64,000 bases of DNA from Eucalyptus grandis (Eukaryota > Streptophyta > Magnoliopsida > Myrtales > Myrtaceae), in the NCBI RefSeq assembly GCF_016545825.1, contig NC_052621.1, positions 21,726,940-21,790,939 of the forward strand, written 5' to 3'. Below are positions 12,571 to 21,906 of this stretch, piece after piece (the first letter of the stretch is position 1; each line of letters opens with the position of its first letter). The notes beneath the pieces are model-generated. The model was not told the origin of the DNA and ran no database searches. It worked only from the letters and a program-made list of their open reading frames with translations. The position numbers and the translations under genes are program-made.

Positions 12571-13132
12571 CGTACGTCCTCTAGGATGGGCGTCGCCAGC
12601 CGGCTCGCTCAACCACTGAATGCTTCGGACAACTTGGGATGGGCGTCGCAGGTTCTTCTTCGCTCTTTCTAAAGTTCCAACCTTTGCGTGAGGAGAAAGG
12701 GACCTCCAGCTCCCGAAGGACGTCAGGCAATTTTTAGCTCCATTCCTTTCCTGAGAAAAATCCCACAAAAAATTTCAAACCTTTTTCCCGAACACCGTTA
12801 TCCTAAATTTTCGTTCGCCTCACCAATATCCCAATCTCGCATCTATGATCGAAAAATGCCTTCTATCCATGTGCCGTTCGAAATCCGGCGTGGCAGCTGC
12901 CAGCTCCCGTGGCCACTTAACTTGGCTTTGCTTTTGGTCGGCGTGGCGACGCCACTGCCCCCTCAGATCCGTTTGTCCGACATTGTCCAGCAGTACTACC
13001 ATGTCACACATTAACGATTATTAGGAATAGAGTCTAAATGGAAGTATTAATGGGTGAATGGAAGAAGCTTAAGATTACTTGTGAGAAAAAAAAAAAAATT
13101 TAAGAATAAATGTCCTTCCACAAACACACACG

Positions 13133-13137
<5 letters not shown>
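12571..13137. other. Upstream flank of the FOLD1-like gene
   Basis: This stretch would hold the promoter and 5' leader of the minus-strand FOLD1-like gene, whose first ATG is at 12570. No TATA box stands out. Open frames here overlap on both strands and resemble nothing I know. Confidence 0.4.

Positions 13138-13185
<48 letters not shown>
13138..13185. repeat. (TA)n microsatellite
   Basis: About 23-24 uninterrupted TA units follow a short CA/CG alternating stretch (cacacacgcgcg). This is a simple repeat in an intergenic setting. Confidence 0.98.
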
Positions 13186-13186
<1 letters not shown>

Positions 13187-14347
13187 CTTTCTATGAGAGT
13201 ACCCTTATTTTATCACTTTTTAATTCTTCTGGTGCTAAGAATACCTCAGCAGTGTACTTTTCAACTCATGAGTCGATGGATTGTAATTCAATTCCTACCC
13301 CAAAAAAATAATTTATAAGTGAAGATCTAGGCCAAATGAATTGCTTGAATGTAAATAAATTAGAACAACATTTAATTAAGGAGGAAAAGAGTTTATCATA
13401 TGTTGAGAGAAATAAGGACTTAACAAATATTCATTATATAAATATCAAATATTTTTATCTTTATTTCCTTGAAAGAAAATGCCAAATAATAGCTCAAATG
13501 AGGTTATCTTCTCAAATAAAGATCCTAAGTGGGCTTTGTCTAAAATAATGGTCTAAAGAGGGCACTTTGTCTCAAATAAAGATTTGAGCTCACACTTGAT
13601 TTTTCCGGCTATTGAAATGGGGGTATTTTCGCCCATAACAAAATTTGGATAAAAATTAGAAAGAAAATGACAAAGAAATCTGAGCTCGGCACCATCTCTA
13701 GCAAACTTTCAAATTGCTTCGTTTCAGTGTCCTTTCTTGAATGCCAAGGAGGTCGAATTAATCAAATTCACAAAATAAGTTGTTGATATTGGTAACAGTT
13801 CTCTTGCTTCTTTTTCCTTTTTTTTTCTATTCATCTTACAAGGGATTAGTTCCTGAATTTCTGCGGAAGCATGCCCAAATTGAAAAAAGTTCATGCATAA
13901 TCCCCTAAAACCATCTAAATTCAGCTCGGGCAAAAGCGAATGGAGAGACCCAGCTCTGTTTCCGGCATCTTCCCATCCATTACTTCCTCTCCACCTTGAT
14001 TGACATCACAAGGACCCACACATACTCATGGACAGACTTTCTGCAAAAGATAAATGAAGAGGATTGAGAGCAGAGAGCAAGTTCAAGTTCCTCGACCTCT
14101 CACTTTTGCTCCCCACGACTACCCATGGCCATCTGCCACCCCAGTCACCTCCACACGAGGACGGGTAGTCGCCGGCAGTCATCTCCAGCAGACCCAAACC
14201 GAGAGTTCACTAGTTTGCGGCTATCCCCATGACTGCAGATTAGGAACTGAAATTTGCGCTTCATCTTCACTTCGATTAAGCTAAAACATCGATTGAGAAA
14301 TAAAGAACGCTCGAGAAACAAAGAACAAGTGAGATGTTCTGTGATCC

Positions 14348-14350
<3 letters not shown>
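13186..14350. other. Gene-free stretch
   Basis: I see no recognisable gene. A segment around 13495-13625 (caaataaagat... gggtattttcgcccataac) resembles the segment around 22380-22580 in its caaataa/gtctaaa words and may be a small repeat. Frames of up to 76 codons occur on both strands near 13724-14284 without family similarity. Confidence 0.45.
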
Positions 14351-14404
<54 letters not shown>

Positions 14405-14467
14405 ATCAAAGCTGAATCGAGGCAACGATTTTGTTGCATTAATTCGTTTGTTGGTGTGGTTTTCCGG
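14351..14467 (+). other. (GA)25 microsatellite and probable 5' leader exon
   Basis: A perfect (GA)25 run (14351-14400) is followed by non-coding sequence ending in TTTTCCG and then GTAAGT at 14468. This is a strong plus-strand splice donor of the kind found in plant 5' UTR introns. A leader exon is therefore plausible, but the downstream coding exon is not identifiable; the next plus-strand exon-like sequence is the RPL35-derived piece beyond the hAT element. Confidence 0.4.
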
Positions 14468-14929
14468 TAAGTCCCAATCGTCTCTGTCTCTTTGAGTTAC
14501 GAGCGTGAACCGAACCCTACGGAGTTCGCGATCTGTTTTTTGGTGGATGTTTTATTGGTGAAATTAGGGTTTTGGAGGTTGCTTTCCCCGGGTGGAATGT
14601 CCTGAGTCGAAATGATTTGAAGATTCTTTTTAACCTTATCGTATTTTGTGAGAGTTTGTCAGTTTAATTAGGGTTTCGAAGTTATATGGCCCTGTTTGGT
14701 TCGGCTTTCCCAAGAAGCTCCAAAACCCTTTTGGCGTTTGGTTCAGCATTTGAGCTCCCCTTCCCCAAATGCTTGTCTTTAAAATGTTGAAAGCCCAAAG
14801 TAGATGGGAACCTGCTTTGGGCATTTCAGCATTTTCGGCATGCTGGTCCTCCTATTAATGAATTTTTGCTGATTGCTTATTTTACCCTCAAAATTTTATT
14901 AAAAGTCTAATTTTACTCAATACAAAATA

Positions 14930-14938
14930 AAACCCTAA
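14930..14938 (+). promoter_or_regulatory. Telobox (AAACCCTAA) upstream of RPL35-derived sequence
   Basis: AAACCCTAA is the telo-box found in promoters of plant ribosomal-protein genes. It lies 39 bp left of the hAT insertion. With the hAT element removed, it would sit about 130 bp upstream of the RPL35-like leader. The placement fits a captured or residual ribosomal-protein promoter; activity is inference. Confidence 0.5.
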
Positions 14939-15718
14939 CTCTTTCAACGCTTTCCTCCGTATCACGTGACAACTGGTAGGGGTGAGCGGGTCCAGGGTGG
15001 GTAGGGTCTAGACCCGATCCTGCTCCATATCTTGTTATAACCTGGTTCTCCTTTTCCGACCCCCGTTCCCTACCCCCGCTTTCATTGGACCCTCGTTCCC
15101 GCCCACCCTATTTTTCCGTCCGGGAACAGGGTTGACCTCCGTTTATATTGGAACCTGTTTTGCATAAAAATTAACCTTAGAAAAGCAAGTTTAGATGAGT
15201 TATCTGCTAAAACAAAAAGGCCGGACTAAGCACATCCTTCGACCAAACTCATTGGGAACATGTATAAAATTTGGACTCCCCTTGAAGAAAACAACCAAGT
15301 ATATAATTCGACCATCTCGCATCCCCATATCCCACAAGATACATCAAGTTTCTCATATTCCAGTAATATACAAGCTAGCAATTTAACCAATTAACTAGTT
15401 GTAATACAATTTTTGGCTGATCACATATCAACCTTGTCCTTCATGTGCTTGATCTTCTTCTCCTTCTTTGGCGTTCCACATGGTATAAAATCTCTGACAA
15501 AAACCTAAAATTCATATATAAAGAAAAATCAACAAGAATCCATACTCTAGGATTTAATAAAGTCTATTTACTTACCACAAAATTGGAGTTTCGACAAAAT
15601 GAAGTTTATTTTCCAATGATAATGTCCTTGGTAAGACAATCCAAATCTATAAAAAAGAAAAAAGACAAAAAGAGAGATTAAATAAGGCATGCACTTAATA
15701 GAAAGTTATGCAAATAAA

Positions 15719-17875
15719 TTACAAGATACAAAGAAATATATATAACTTACCCGCCTCAAATTGTTTCGCATTCTCGATGCACTCTTCAACATTAATTGGC
15801 ACACGAACAGCTCTCAACCAATCTTGAGTACAAATTAAACCTTCCACCACTCTAGGAGTCAAAGAACTTCGAAAGCCATCAAGTACACGTCCCAATGTAC
15901 TAAAAGCCGATTCTGAAGCAACAATAGTCACGGGAATAGACAAAACATCTCGAGCCATCAAAGATACAATTTCATACTTTGACCCAGTAGTCTTCCACCA
16001 CATCAAAAGATCAATATTAAGGATATCTTCACTTTCAGCTTCAAGATACCGATCAAGCTCAGATTTGTTTTCATCCAACACTTTTTTCTTCTTATGGAGA
16101 ATGCTTTTGTGCCAAGCATCGAATTCAGAATCATTGTCATCAATATCAACATTAGAAGCACTACTACTGTTACTCATACTTGAATCGCCAAATTTTCCTT
16201 TACTAGAGGAGCCAACAAAAGATCGCTCATAAGATTTATACAAATTCTCCAAGGCGACCTTCACCTTATCATGCATCTCATCAATTTTTGCTTCATCATC
16301 ATAGATTTGTTCAAAACAGAACTTTACATAGTTCAATTTCTTTGTGGGATCCAATGCAACCGCAATCAATGCCATCATATTAACTTTATCCAAACTCCCA
16401 TAATACTTGTCAAACTTCTCTTTCATTTTTAAACCCATAGCTTGAAGCTTTGAGTCTAAAGAATTCGCCACATTATTCAAATACTTGTACAACTTAGCTA
16501 TCTCCTCAAAATAATGATTTGAAGTAACATATGAACTACCCGACATCCTCTTGGTTGCATCATAAAACCGTCTCAGAAATTTAGAAAGAATAATGGCATT
16601 TTCCCAATCTTCATTTTCAGGAGGATCATTGTCAATTTCCCTTAAGAAATATATATCTTCTTCTTCCATTCTTTTAAAAGCTTTCTTGAACTTTATGGCG
16701 GTGTCTAACATCATGTAAGTAGAGTTCCATCTAGTGGCAACATCAAGACAAACCGAACCATTATATGCAATCCTCTCACTCTCAATGCAACCTTTGAATG
16801 TCTTAGCTCTAGCCGGAGAACTCCTCACATACCTAACCATGTTTCGAATGCGTGCAATAGAATCACGCACCTCATTCAATCCGTCTCTCACTATCAAGTT
16901 AAGTATATAAGCAGTGCATCTCATATGTAAAGCATCACCATTCAAAATCAAAAATCCTTCTTCTGAAAATTTTTCTTTCAAATAACTAACGGCCACATCA
17001 TTTGAACTTGCATTATCCACTGTTATTGTGGACACCTTCCTTTCTATTCCCCAATCATAAATGCATTTCCCCACCATTTTACCAATCTCCTTACCCTTGT
17101 GACTATGCATCATCACAAAATTGATTATTCTTTTTTGCAACTGCCAATTTTCATCAATATAATGTGCAGTAAGACACAAATAGTTCAAGTTTTGAATGGA
17201 ACTCCACATATCTGTTGTGAGTGCAATCCTAGATTTAAGCTTACCAAAGTAAGCTTTCAAACAAGTCCTTTCACTCAGATATAACTTCATACAATCTCTT
17301 GCCATTGTAAATCGTGAAAGATGATGGAAAATAGGTTGCAATTCAGTAACAAAATCCCGAAAACCAACACGCTCAACCATGGAAAATGGCTGCTCATCAA
17401 TAATAATCATTCGAGCAAGCATATGCCTACAACGTTCTTGATCAAACTTCCATGTCGTTAAGACACTATCACTAGTAGTATTTTCCCCAACCTCGCCAAC
17501 TACACTTTTGTCACGTGATGCAAACAACATTTGCTTTTTATCTGTGCAGGGATACTTTTTGCACTTTCTCAAGTGCTTCCATATAGTAGAGGTTCCATGA
17601 TCAACATTATACACATAATCCATCCCGCAATGAATGCATTTCACCTTAACTGTTTTTTGTGTTTTCTCATCTATAATTCTCGAAAAATGATCCCAACAAT
17701 CTGATTGATTAGCTCGCTTTTTACCCGAAGCAGTATGAGAGTTAGGTACCCTCACCTTATTTGTCGCGCCCATGGTTGCAGATTCCACTTCATCAGCTCC
17801 ATGGAATGGCAATTCCATGAGTGGACTCATTTCATGTCCCTCTACTTCCATTGATATGTCTTTGTCTTGATCCAT
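15719..17875 (-). CDS. hAT transposase, zinc-finger BED, RICESLEEPER type
   Basis: A frame of 718 codons from the ATG at 17875. The frame stays open 21 codons further upstream, but that part looks like intron, because a TTTTCAG acceptor lies just before this ATG. In order: an acidic N-terminus; a BED zinc finger near residues 55-105 (VKCIHCG ... STIWKHLRKC); a catalytic-core Asp in ALTTDMWSS; a second Asp in TVDNASSND; a DUF4413-like middle; and the hAT C-terminal dimerisation region with ASESAFSTLGR, whose Glu corresponds to the third catalytic acid of hAT enzymes. The length is normal for the family. The frame ends in GKLYIFLCIL, but GAGGCGG|GTAAGT at about 15750 is a strong donor. Further 3' exons (acceptor tttttatag near 15652) are therefore possible, and the true C-terminus is uncertain. 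No internal stop or frameshift is seen. Confidence 0.92.
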   Translation of the reverse strand: MDQDKDISMEVEGHEMSPLMELPFHGADEVESATMGATNKVRVPNSHTASGKKRANQSDCWDHFSRIIDEKTQKTVKVKCIHCGMDYVYNVDHGTSTIWKHLRKCKKYPCTDKKQMLFASRDKSVVGEVGENTTSDSVLTTWKFDQERCRHMLARMIIIDEQPFSMVERVGFRDFVTELQPIFHHLSRFTMARDCMKLYLSERTCLKAYFGKLKSRIALTTDMWSSIQNLNYLCLTAHYIDENWQLQKRIINFVMMHSHKGKEIGKMVGKCIYDWGIERKVSTITVDNASSNDVAVSYLKEKFSEEGFLILNGDALHMRCTAYILNLIVRDGLNEVRDSIARIRNMVRYVRSSPARAKTFKGCIESERIAYNGSVCLDVATRWNSTYMMLDTAIKFKKAFKRMEEEDIYFLREIDNDPPENEDWENAIILSKFLRRFYDATKRMSGSSYVTSNHYFEEIAKLYKYLNNVANSLDSKLQAMGLKMKEKFDKYYGSLDKVNMMALIAVALDPTKKLNYVKFCFEQIYDDEAKIDEMHDKVKVALENLYKSYERSFVGSSSKGKFGDSSMSNSSSASNVDIDDNDSEFDAWHKSILHKKKKVLDENKSELDRYLEAESEDILNIDLLMWWKTTGSKYEIVSLMARDVLSIPVTIVASESAFSTLGRVLDGFRSSLTPRVVEGLICTQDWLRAVRVPINVEECIENAKQFEAGKLYIFLCIL

Positions 17876-18292
17876 TGACTGAAAACTGAAAATATATATA
17901 TATAACATTAGGATTCCACAAAACATATTAGTTTTCATAGTAAATCAAATCTCTATAATTCCCTTTGCTTCCTTGTTGCTGCTCTAAATTCAACATAGAA
18001 TTTTCACGTGGGTTTGACAGTTCATAATAAGATCATAAGCTGATTAAAAAATGCTAAAGTTCTTCATAGATTCTCTCATATCTGGTCTTATCGGCTTCAA
18101 CAATCACAGATATCATTAAATAGAATCTAATCAAGTTCACAATTAATATGCCGAGAGACACTATATAGAGACACCAAGCAATTAAAGTTTAATTGTAACT
18201 ACTGATTTCACCCTCAATTCTTCACCCAATTGCTTCTTTTTCATCTCCTAGCATGCAATCACAAAAAAAGATCAGCCTCTTCACACAGCCAC

Positions 18293-18943
18293 CCCAATTG
18301 AGCAGCAAACTTTAATCAACATTCTAACATCAACATAATAAATCATGAGCAAAATGCAAGCTTTCTTCATAGTAATTCGCACTTTTGAACATGCGAAAAG
18401 CATTATAACCATCAATTTCCACATCATCTCACACATGTCAACAACGCTCAAATCAAGCTGTAGTACCTTCTCTCTGGGCTTGGGGCTGGTGAAGACAAAG
18501 TGGGACTTGGAGAGCAGGCGGGCCTAGTCGGGACGGGCTAAGGATGGAATCGCGGTAGGAACAGCGGCTTTTGGCGTCTGGTCGCAACGGCAGTGGCGCC
18601 CAGAGGTGGTGAGCAAACCCAATTGAGCAACAAACTTTAATCAAAATTCTAACATCAACATAATAAATCATGAGCAAAATGCAAGCTTTCTTCACAGTAA
18701 TTCGCACTTCTGAACATGCGAAAAGCATTATAACCATCAATTTCCACATCATCTCACACATGTCAACAACGCTCAAATCAAGCCGTAGTACCTTCTCTCT
18801 AGGGCTTGGGGCTGGTGAAGACAAAGTGGGACTTGGAGAGCAAAGCGGGCCTAGTCGGGACGGGCCGAGGATGGAATTGCGGCAGAATAGTGGCTTTTGG
18901 CGTGCGGGTCGCAGCGACGGTGGCGCCCGCAGGTGGTGAGCGA
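18293..18943. repeat. Tandem direct duplication, about 325 bp x 2, inside the hAT element
   Basis: The unit beginning ccaattgagca (18293) repeats at 18618 with near identity. It includes the same catgagcaaaatgcaagct stretch at 18344 and 18669 and the same ggcttggggctggtgaaga stretch. The duplicated unit lies upstream of the transposase CDS, in its probable 5' intron or leader. On the minus strand AGAAG|GTACTA in each unit is a possible donor site. Confidence 0.9.
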
Positions 18944-19059
18944 ACCAGCGAGATGTTGGCAACGGGGCTCGGGCGGAGCAGCGAGGCAGCGGCAGCTTCG
19001 CGAAGGGGGGCGGCGGTAGATCGGCAGCAAGGGAGCTCGGGAAACAGCGTGCGGTGAGA

Positions 19060-19440
19060 CCGTCGACTCCTCGTCGGGCCGGAGGAGGTCCCGCCACAGG
19101 GCGAAGGCGATGGAGAGCCCGAACGCACCGGACGGCAAGAAGACGACTCGCGGGACGCCGCGGTCGCGAGCGAAGCGGTGGGTCCACCCGAGGAAGAAGT
19201 TGGAGACGACCGCACAGGGCGGGGAGGGGTGGGACTTGAACCACCGGGAGAGGAGCGGGAGGTGGAGGTCGCGGAGGGCGCGGACTTTGGCGACGAAGCG
19301 CACCCACGGCGGGTGTGGTGCGGCAAAACGAGAGGCTAGAGCGAGGAGGAGGAGGCGAGGAAGGGGTCGAGCAGGTGGAGGTTGTCGGGGGTGACGATGA
19401 CGGTGACGGTGACGGCGGGGGCGGCGGGGCGGCAGAGGAG
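19060..19440 (-). pseudogene. Captured UDP-glycosyltransferase fragment (UGT89-like) inside hAT
   Basis: Minus-strand translation gives VTVTVIVTP and DNLHLLDPF in one frame. In another frame it gives RALRDLHLPLLSRWF, SHPSPPCAVVSNFFLGWT, GVPRVVFLPSGAFGLS and ALWRDL. These match the N-terminal half of UGT89-type glucosyltransferases (family motif HPSPP..IVSDFFLGWT). The pieces need frame changes and a stop (SSSSL*PLVLP) intervenes, so this is a non-functional fragment. It lies between the right TIR and the transposase, and is more GC-rich than its surroundings. Capture by the transposon is inferred from its position inside the target duplications. Confidence 0.75.
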
Positions 19441-19555
19441 GAGGAGCTTGGCAGCGGTGGTGCGAGCGCGAGGGGAACCGAGAGGAGCTCGGGAAGACGC
19501 CTCTGCAGGTAAAGAAAGAAATAAAATTAGGGTTTTGCTTTAGGCATAAAAACCG

Positions 19556-19750
19556 GTTCTCCAATCGGTTCCCAAACCGGTCCGGTCGAACCGATTCCCG
19601 GGTGGGTAATCCCTCGGAACCGGTTCCCGGACCGGTTTAAACAGGGTCCGCGTTTTGGGAACCGGTTCCCGGCCCGGTTTTAACCGGAACCGGTTCCCGA
19701 CCTTGTTTTTCGGGTGGGCCGGACCGGGAACCGGGTAAACCCACTCCGGT
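19556..19750. repeat. hAT subterminal repeats (GGTTCCCG / ACCGG words)
   Basis: At least eight degenerate copies of AACCGGTTCCCG and its parts, in both orientations, fill the roughly 200 bp beside the right TIR. The left end (14990-15140) has sparser CGTTCCC and GGGAACAGGG words. Clustered short subterminal repeats are transposase binding sites in Ac-like hAT elements; that role here is by analogy. Confidence 0.7.
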
Positions 19751-19770
19751 TGCACACCCCTAACAACTGG

Positions 19771-20112
19771 CTCTCTTCTTCGTCTCTCTCTCCCTGCGAG
19801 TGAATCCGAGATCTGGATCTTCTACCCTCTTGACGAGCGAGCGAATTCAAGATCCAAGGTTGGTTTTGTTTCTCTTTGATCGTTTGCTTCCTCTTGCAGA
19901 TCGGCGACGGCTCTGCATCCTGCTCTTGCTCCTATGAAACCCTAGGGACGAAATGGGGGGTTATCTTGTCTTGTGTTGCTGACTTGAACTTGCCCTTTCA
20001 ATTTGAATCGGTGGTAGCGAGGCTGAGGCAGAAGTCGAAGACTGACCTTCTGACCCAGCTGAAGGAACTCAAGGCTGAGCTCGCCCTCCTCCGCGTCGCC
20101 AAGGTCACCGGT
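19771..20112 (+). pseudogene. RPL35-derived exon, truncated and lacking its start
   Basis: From 20014 the translation gives VAR then [16 protein letters not shown], then [15 protein letters not shown]. This is the N-terminus of large-subunit ribosomal protein L35 (normally MARIKVHELRQKSK...). The ATG is replaced by GTA and the five codons IKVHE are missing. After VTGG the L35 sequence stops and unrelated sequence follows in another frame. Upstream (19771-19915) looks like a pyrimidine-rich 5' leader with a GTTGGT...TTGCAG intron, and a second telobox-like AAACCCTAG lies at 19937. Together with the telobox at 14930, this suggests a copied L35 promoter and first exon, now broken. Confidence 0.75.
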
Positions 20113-20323
20113 GGCTTTGGTGTTGGGCGCTACTGGTCCTGCTACAATTGCTGGGCTCACGATTGCAGCGGTTGGTGCTGCTGTGGCCGGGGGCATGGCT
20201 GCTGAGAAAGGTCCAGTTAGAGATGCTTCCACCGCTGCGGACAATTTGGGGGAAAATTTTTACAGGGTTATTCTGCAAGAGGAGCCCTTCAAGTCCACCT
20301 TAGTAAGGCTGATTAAATTCTGA
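20111..20323 (+). CDS. Unrecognised Ala/Gly-rich reading frame fused after RPL35 piece
   Basis: A 70-codon frame starting at a GTG directly overlaps the end of the L35-like exon in a different phase. It begins [20 protein letters not shown], a hydrophobic Gly/Ala-rich helix. A charged, ordinary-looking tail follows ([28 protein letters not shown]), then a stop at 20321. The composition looks like a real exon rather than noise, but I do not recognise the family. It may be part of another captured gene whose own start is lost, so treat the CDS status as tentative. Confidence 0.35.
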   Translation: MALVLGATGPATIAGLTIAAVGAAVAGGMAAEKGPVRDASTAADNLGENFYRVILQEEPFKSTLVRLIKF

Positions 20324-20940
20324 GCAACAATTAATGTGAGATAGCGTGAGTTGTTGTTATGTTAAATGCAAATTATAGTCAAATTGCTTATCAATTGCAA
20401 GCCTGCATCAGAGTTCTGTAATACCGGTTGAAGCTTATTACAAGAAGATAATCAGATCTGTGGCGTTTCGGTTGTGGCAGGGCCAAAGAAGAAGATCGTG
20501 GGAAACATAAGCATTAGAGATATTAGTGGCGTCACTGATGTGCTTCAAGTACCATGAGGCAGGCAGAGATTGTTATGGAGGATCTTGTATGTCCTTATAA
20601 ATCTGATTCTTCTGATTCGCTAGCATTTGTCAAATTCCTTCCCTTGGACTATGTTCTCACCTTACAGCTTGGGAATGTAAAGTATGATTATTTTATAACC
20701 TAGAGATTTAGTCTAGCACGACAAATTTGCGTGCACAGACGTGACACCAGTTCTTCATCCTCGTGACGAAGCCCGTGCTGTATCATGTCTATGTGCTCAC
20801 ACGCGTGCCCCAATGAATGAGCACAAACCGAGATCACTAGAATATATCAGCAGTACTTTTTGCACACTAGGCTTTATTTCTTTTTGTCTTAGTAATTACA
20901 TGGAAAAGCATTGAAAGTACGTAGTGCAAGAAGAGAAGCT

Positions 20941-21824
20941 TTATATTCTTGTACTGAGGTTCTCACTGCTGGTCCAGCCTTCTTGAACCTGGATCGAGTA
21001 CTGCAGATTCCAGCGAACATCTTCTATCAAAGGCCGCTTGCTCAGCTCTTCCGTTAGGCAATTCACCGTGACTTCGATTGTTGTCTTAAGCGATTGGTAT
21101 GCGAAGGTGCCACGAATGGATGGATCTGCCGTGCTGCATAGTTGTGAGGGGTGTTCCGTCAAGCTCTTCTCTAGCTGCAATTCCAATTAGCAGGAGAAAT
21201 CAGTTCCATCGAAAACGTTCGGCTTTTGTGAAGCTAAAAGTGAATGAGAATAGGCGACCGTTCTAGGAAGTGTAAGTACCAGTTGTTTCATGTCGTCCAA
21301 TTCACTGGTGGACTTGACTAGCTTCCCAGTGATGACTTGCAGGAGAATCTTCCCAAGCTGATACATGTCTTCTCTTTCTGCATCTTTTGGACTAAAAAAA
21401 GGGAAAGAACTTCCATCTGAGAATCCCTTCATCTGAGCACTATAATAGTGGAAAATGAAATTGAAAAGAAAGACGAGCGGCATGCACATGGACGTTAATA
21501 GAGATTGGAGATTGTAATACCTGCTATCGTTCGATGCGGTTTTAGAACCCATCTGTAAAAATTGAGGGGGTAACCAACGTCAGCTAAAAGATGCAAGAGA
21601 GATTTTGGAGTATGATGGAGCTCATCTCACCTTGAATGGCAGTGGAATGTGGTAATTGCTGATTTTCGTGGTGAGACTCTCATCAAGCAGAACATTGTCT
21701 ATCTTAAGGTCATTCCTAAATATTCCAGGAGCCATCCCGATGTGCAAGAACTGAACTCCCCTTGCCACGCCTATGGAGATCGCCATTCTCTGAGGCCATT
21801 TGAGCATCTCTTTCCTTCTCCAAT
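20941..21824 (-). pseudogene. Inactive LRR receptor-like kinase, C-terminal gene fragment
   Basis: Four minus-strand exons with good GT-AG borders are seen: 21631-21824, 21521-21552, 21280-21432 and 20941-21174. They encode the C-lobe of the inactive LRR receptor-like kinase group typified by Arabidopsis At3g03770. Motifs are MLKWPQRMAISIGVARGVQF, NVLLDESLTTKISNYHIPLP, EREDMYQLGKILLQVITGK and LSKRPLIEDVRWNLQYS. Family proteins also have LRRs, a membrane span and the N-lobe. None of that is present upstream: beyond 21824 only an intron-like stretch remains before unrelated sequence containing an RPL35 scrap. It is therefore a fragment despite the clean splice sites. These kinases lack catalytic residues, so a signalling or scaffold role is known only for full-length members. 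Confidence 0.8.
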
Positions 21825-21877
21825 CTGCACATACATCAACAAACATGAAACCGATAGGCAGATGACGCAGGCATTTG

Positions 21878-21906
21878 CTAAAGGAACTCAAGGCTGAGCT
21901 CGCGCT
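21878..21906 (+). repeat. 29-bp RPL35 scrap repeating 20059-20087
   Basis: The word aaggaactcaaggctgagct plus flanks matches the L35-derived exon at 20059-20087 at 26 of 29 positions in the same orientation. The two copies flank the receptor-kinase fragment. This suggests that the kinase piece was inserted into, or recombined with, an L35-derived sequence. Confidence 0.75.

Larger units (their letters stand above)
14977..19762 (-). mobile_element. Complete hAT transposon (4.8 kb) with TIRs and 8-bp target duplication
   Basis: The left end is TAGGGGTGAGC and the right end, inverted, is TAGGGGTGTGC. Both are flanked by the identical 8-mer ACAACTGG (14969-14976 and 19763-19770), the target-duplication length of hAT elements. 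The element encodes an uninterrupted BED/hAT transposase on the minus strand (15719-17875). It also carries a 325 bp internal tandem duplication, a captured UGT-like fragment, and dense GGTTCCC-type subterminal repeats near the right end. A perfect duplication and an intact transposase suggest a fairly recent, possibly autonomous element. Mobility itself is not shown. Confidence 0.9.

Noticed and set aside
13724..14284. Short frames on both strands near the GA microsatellite
   Set aside because: No recognisable motifs or splice context.
20941..21824. Complete receptor-kinase gene
   Set aside because: No LRR, membrane span or kinase N-lobe exons upstream; only the C-lobe is present.
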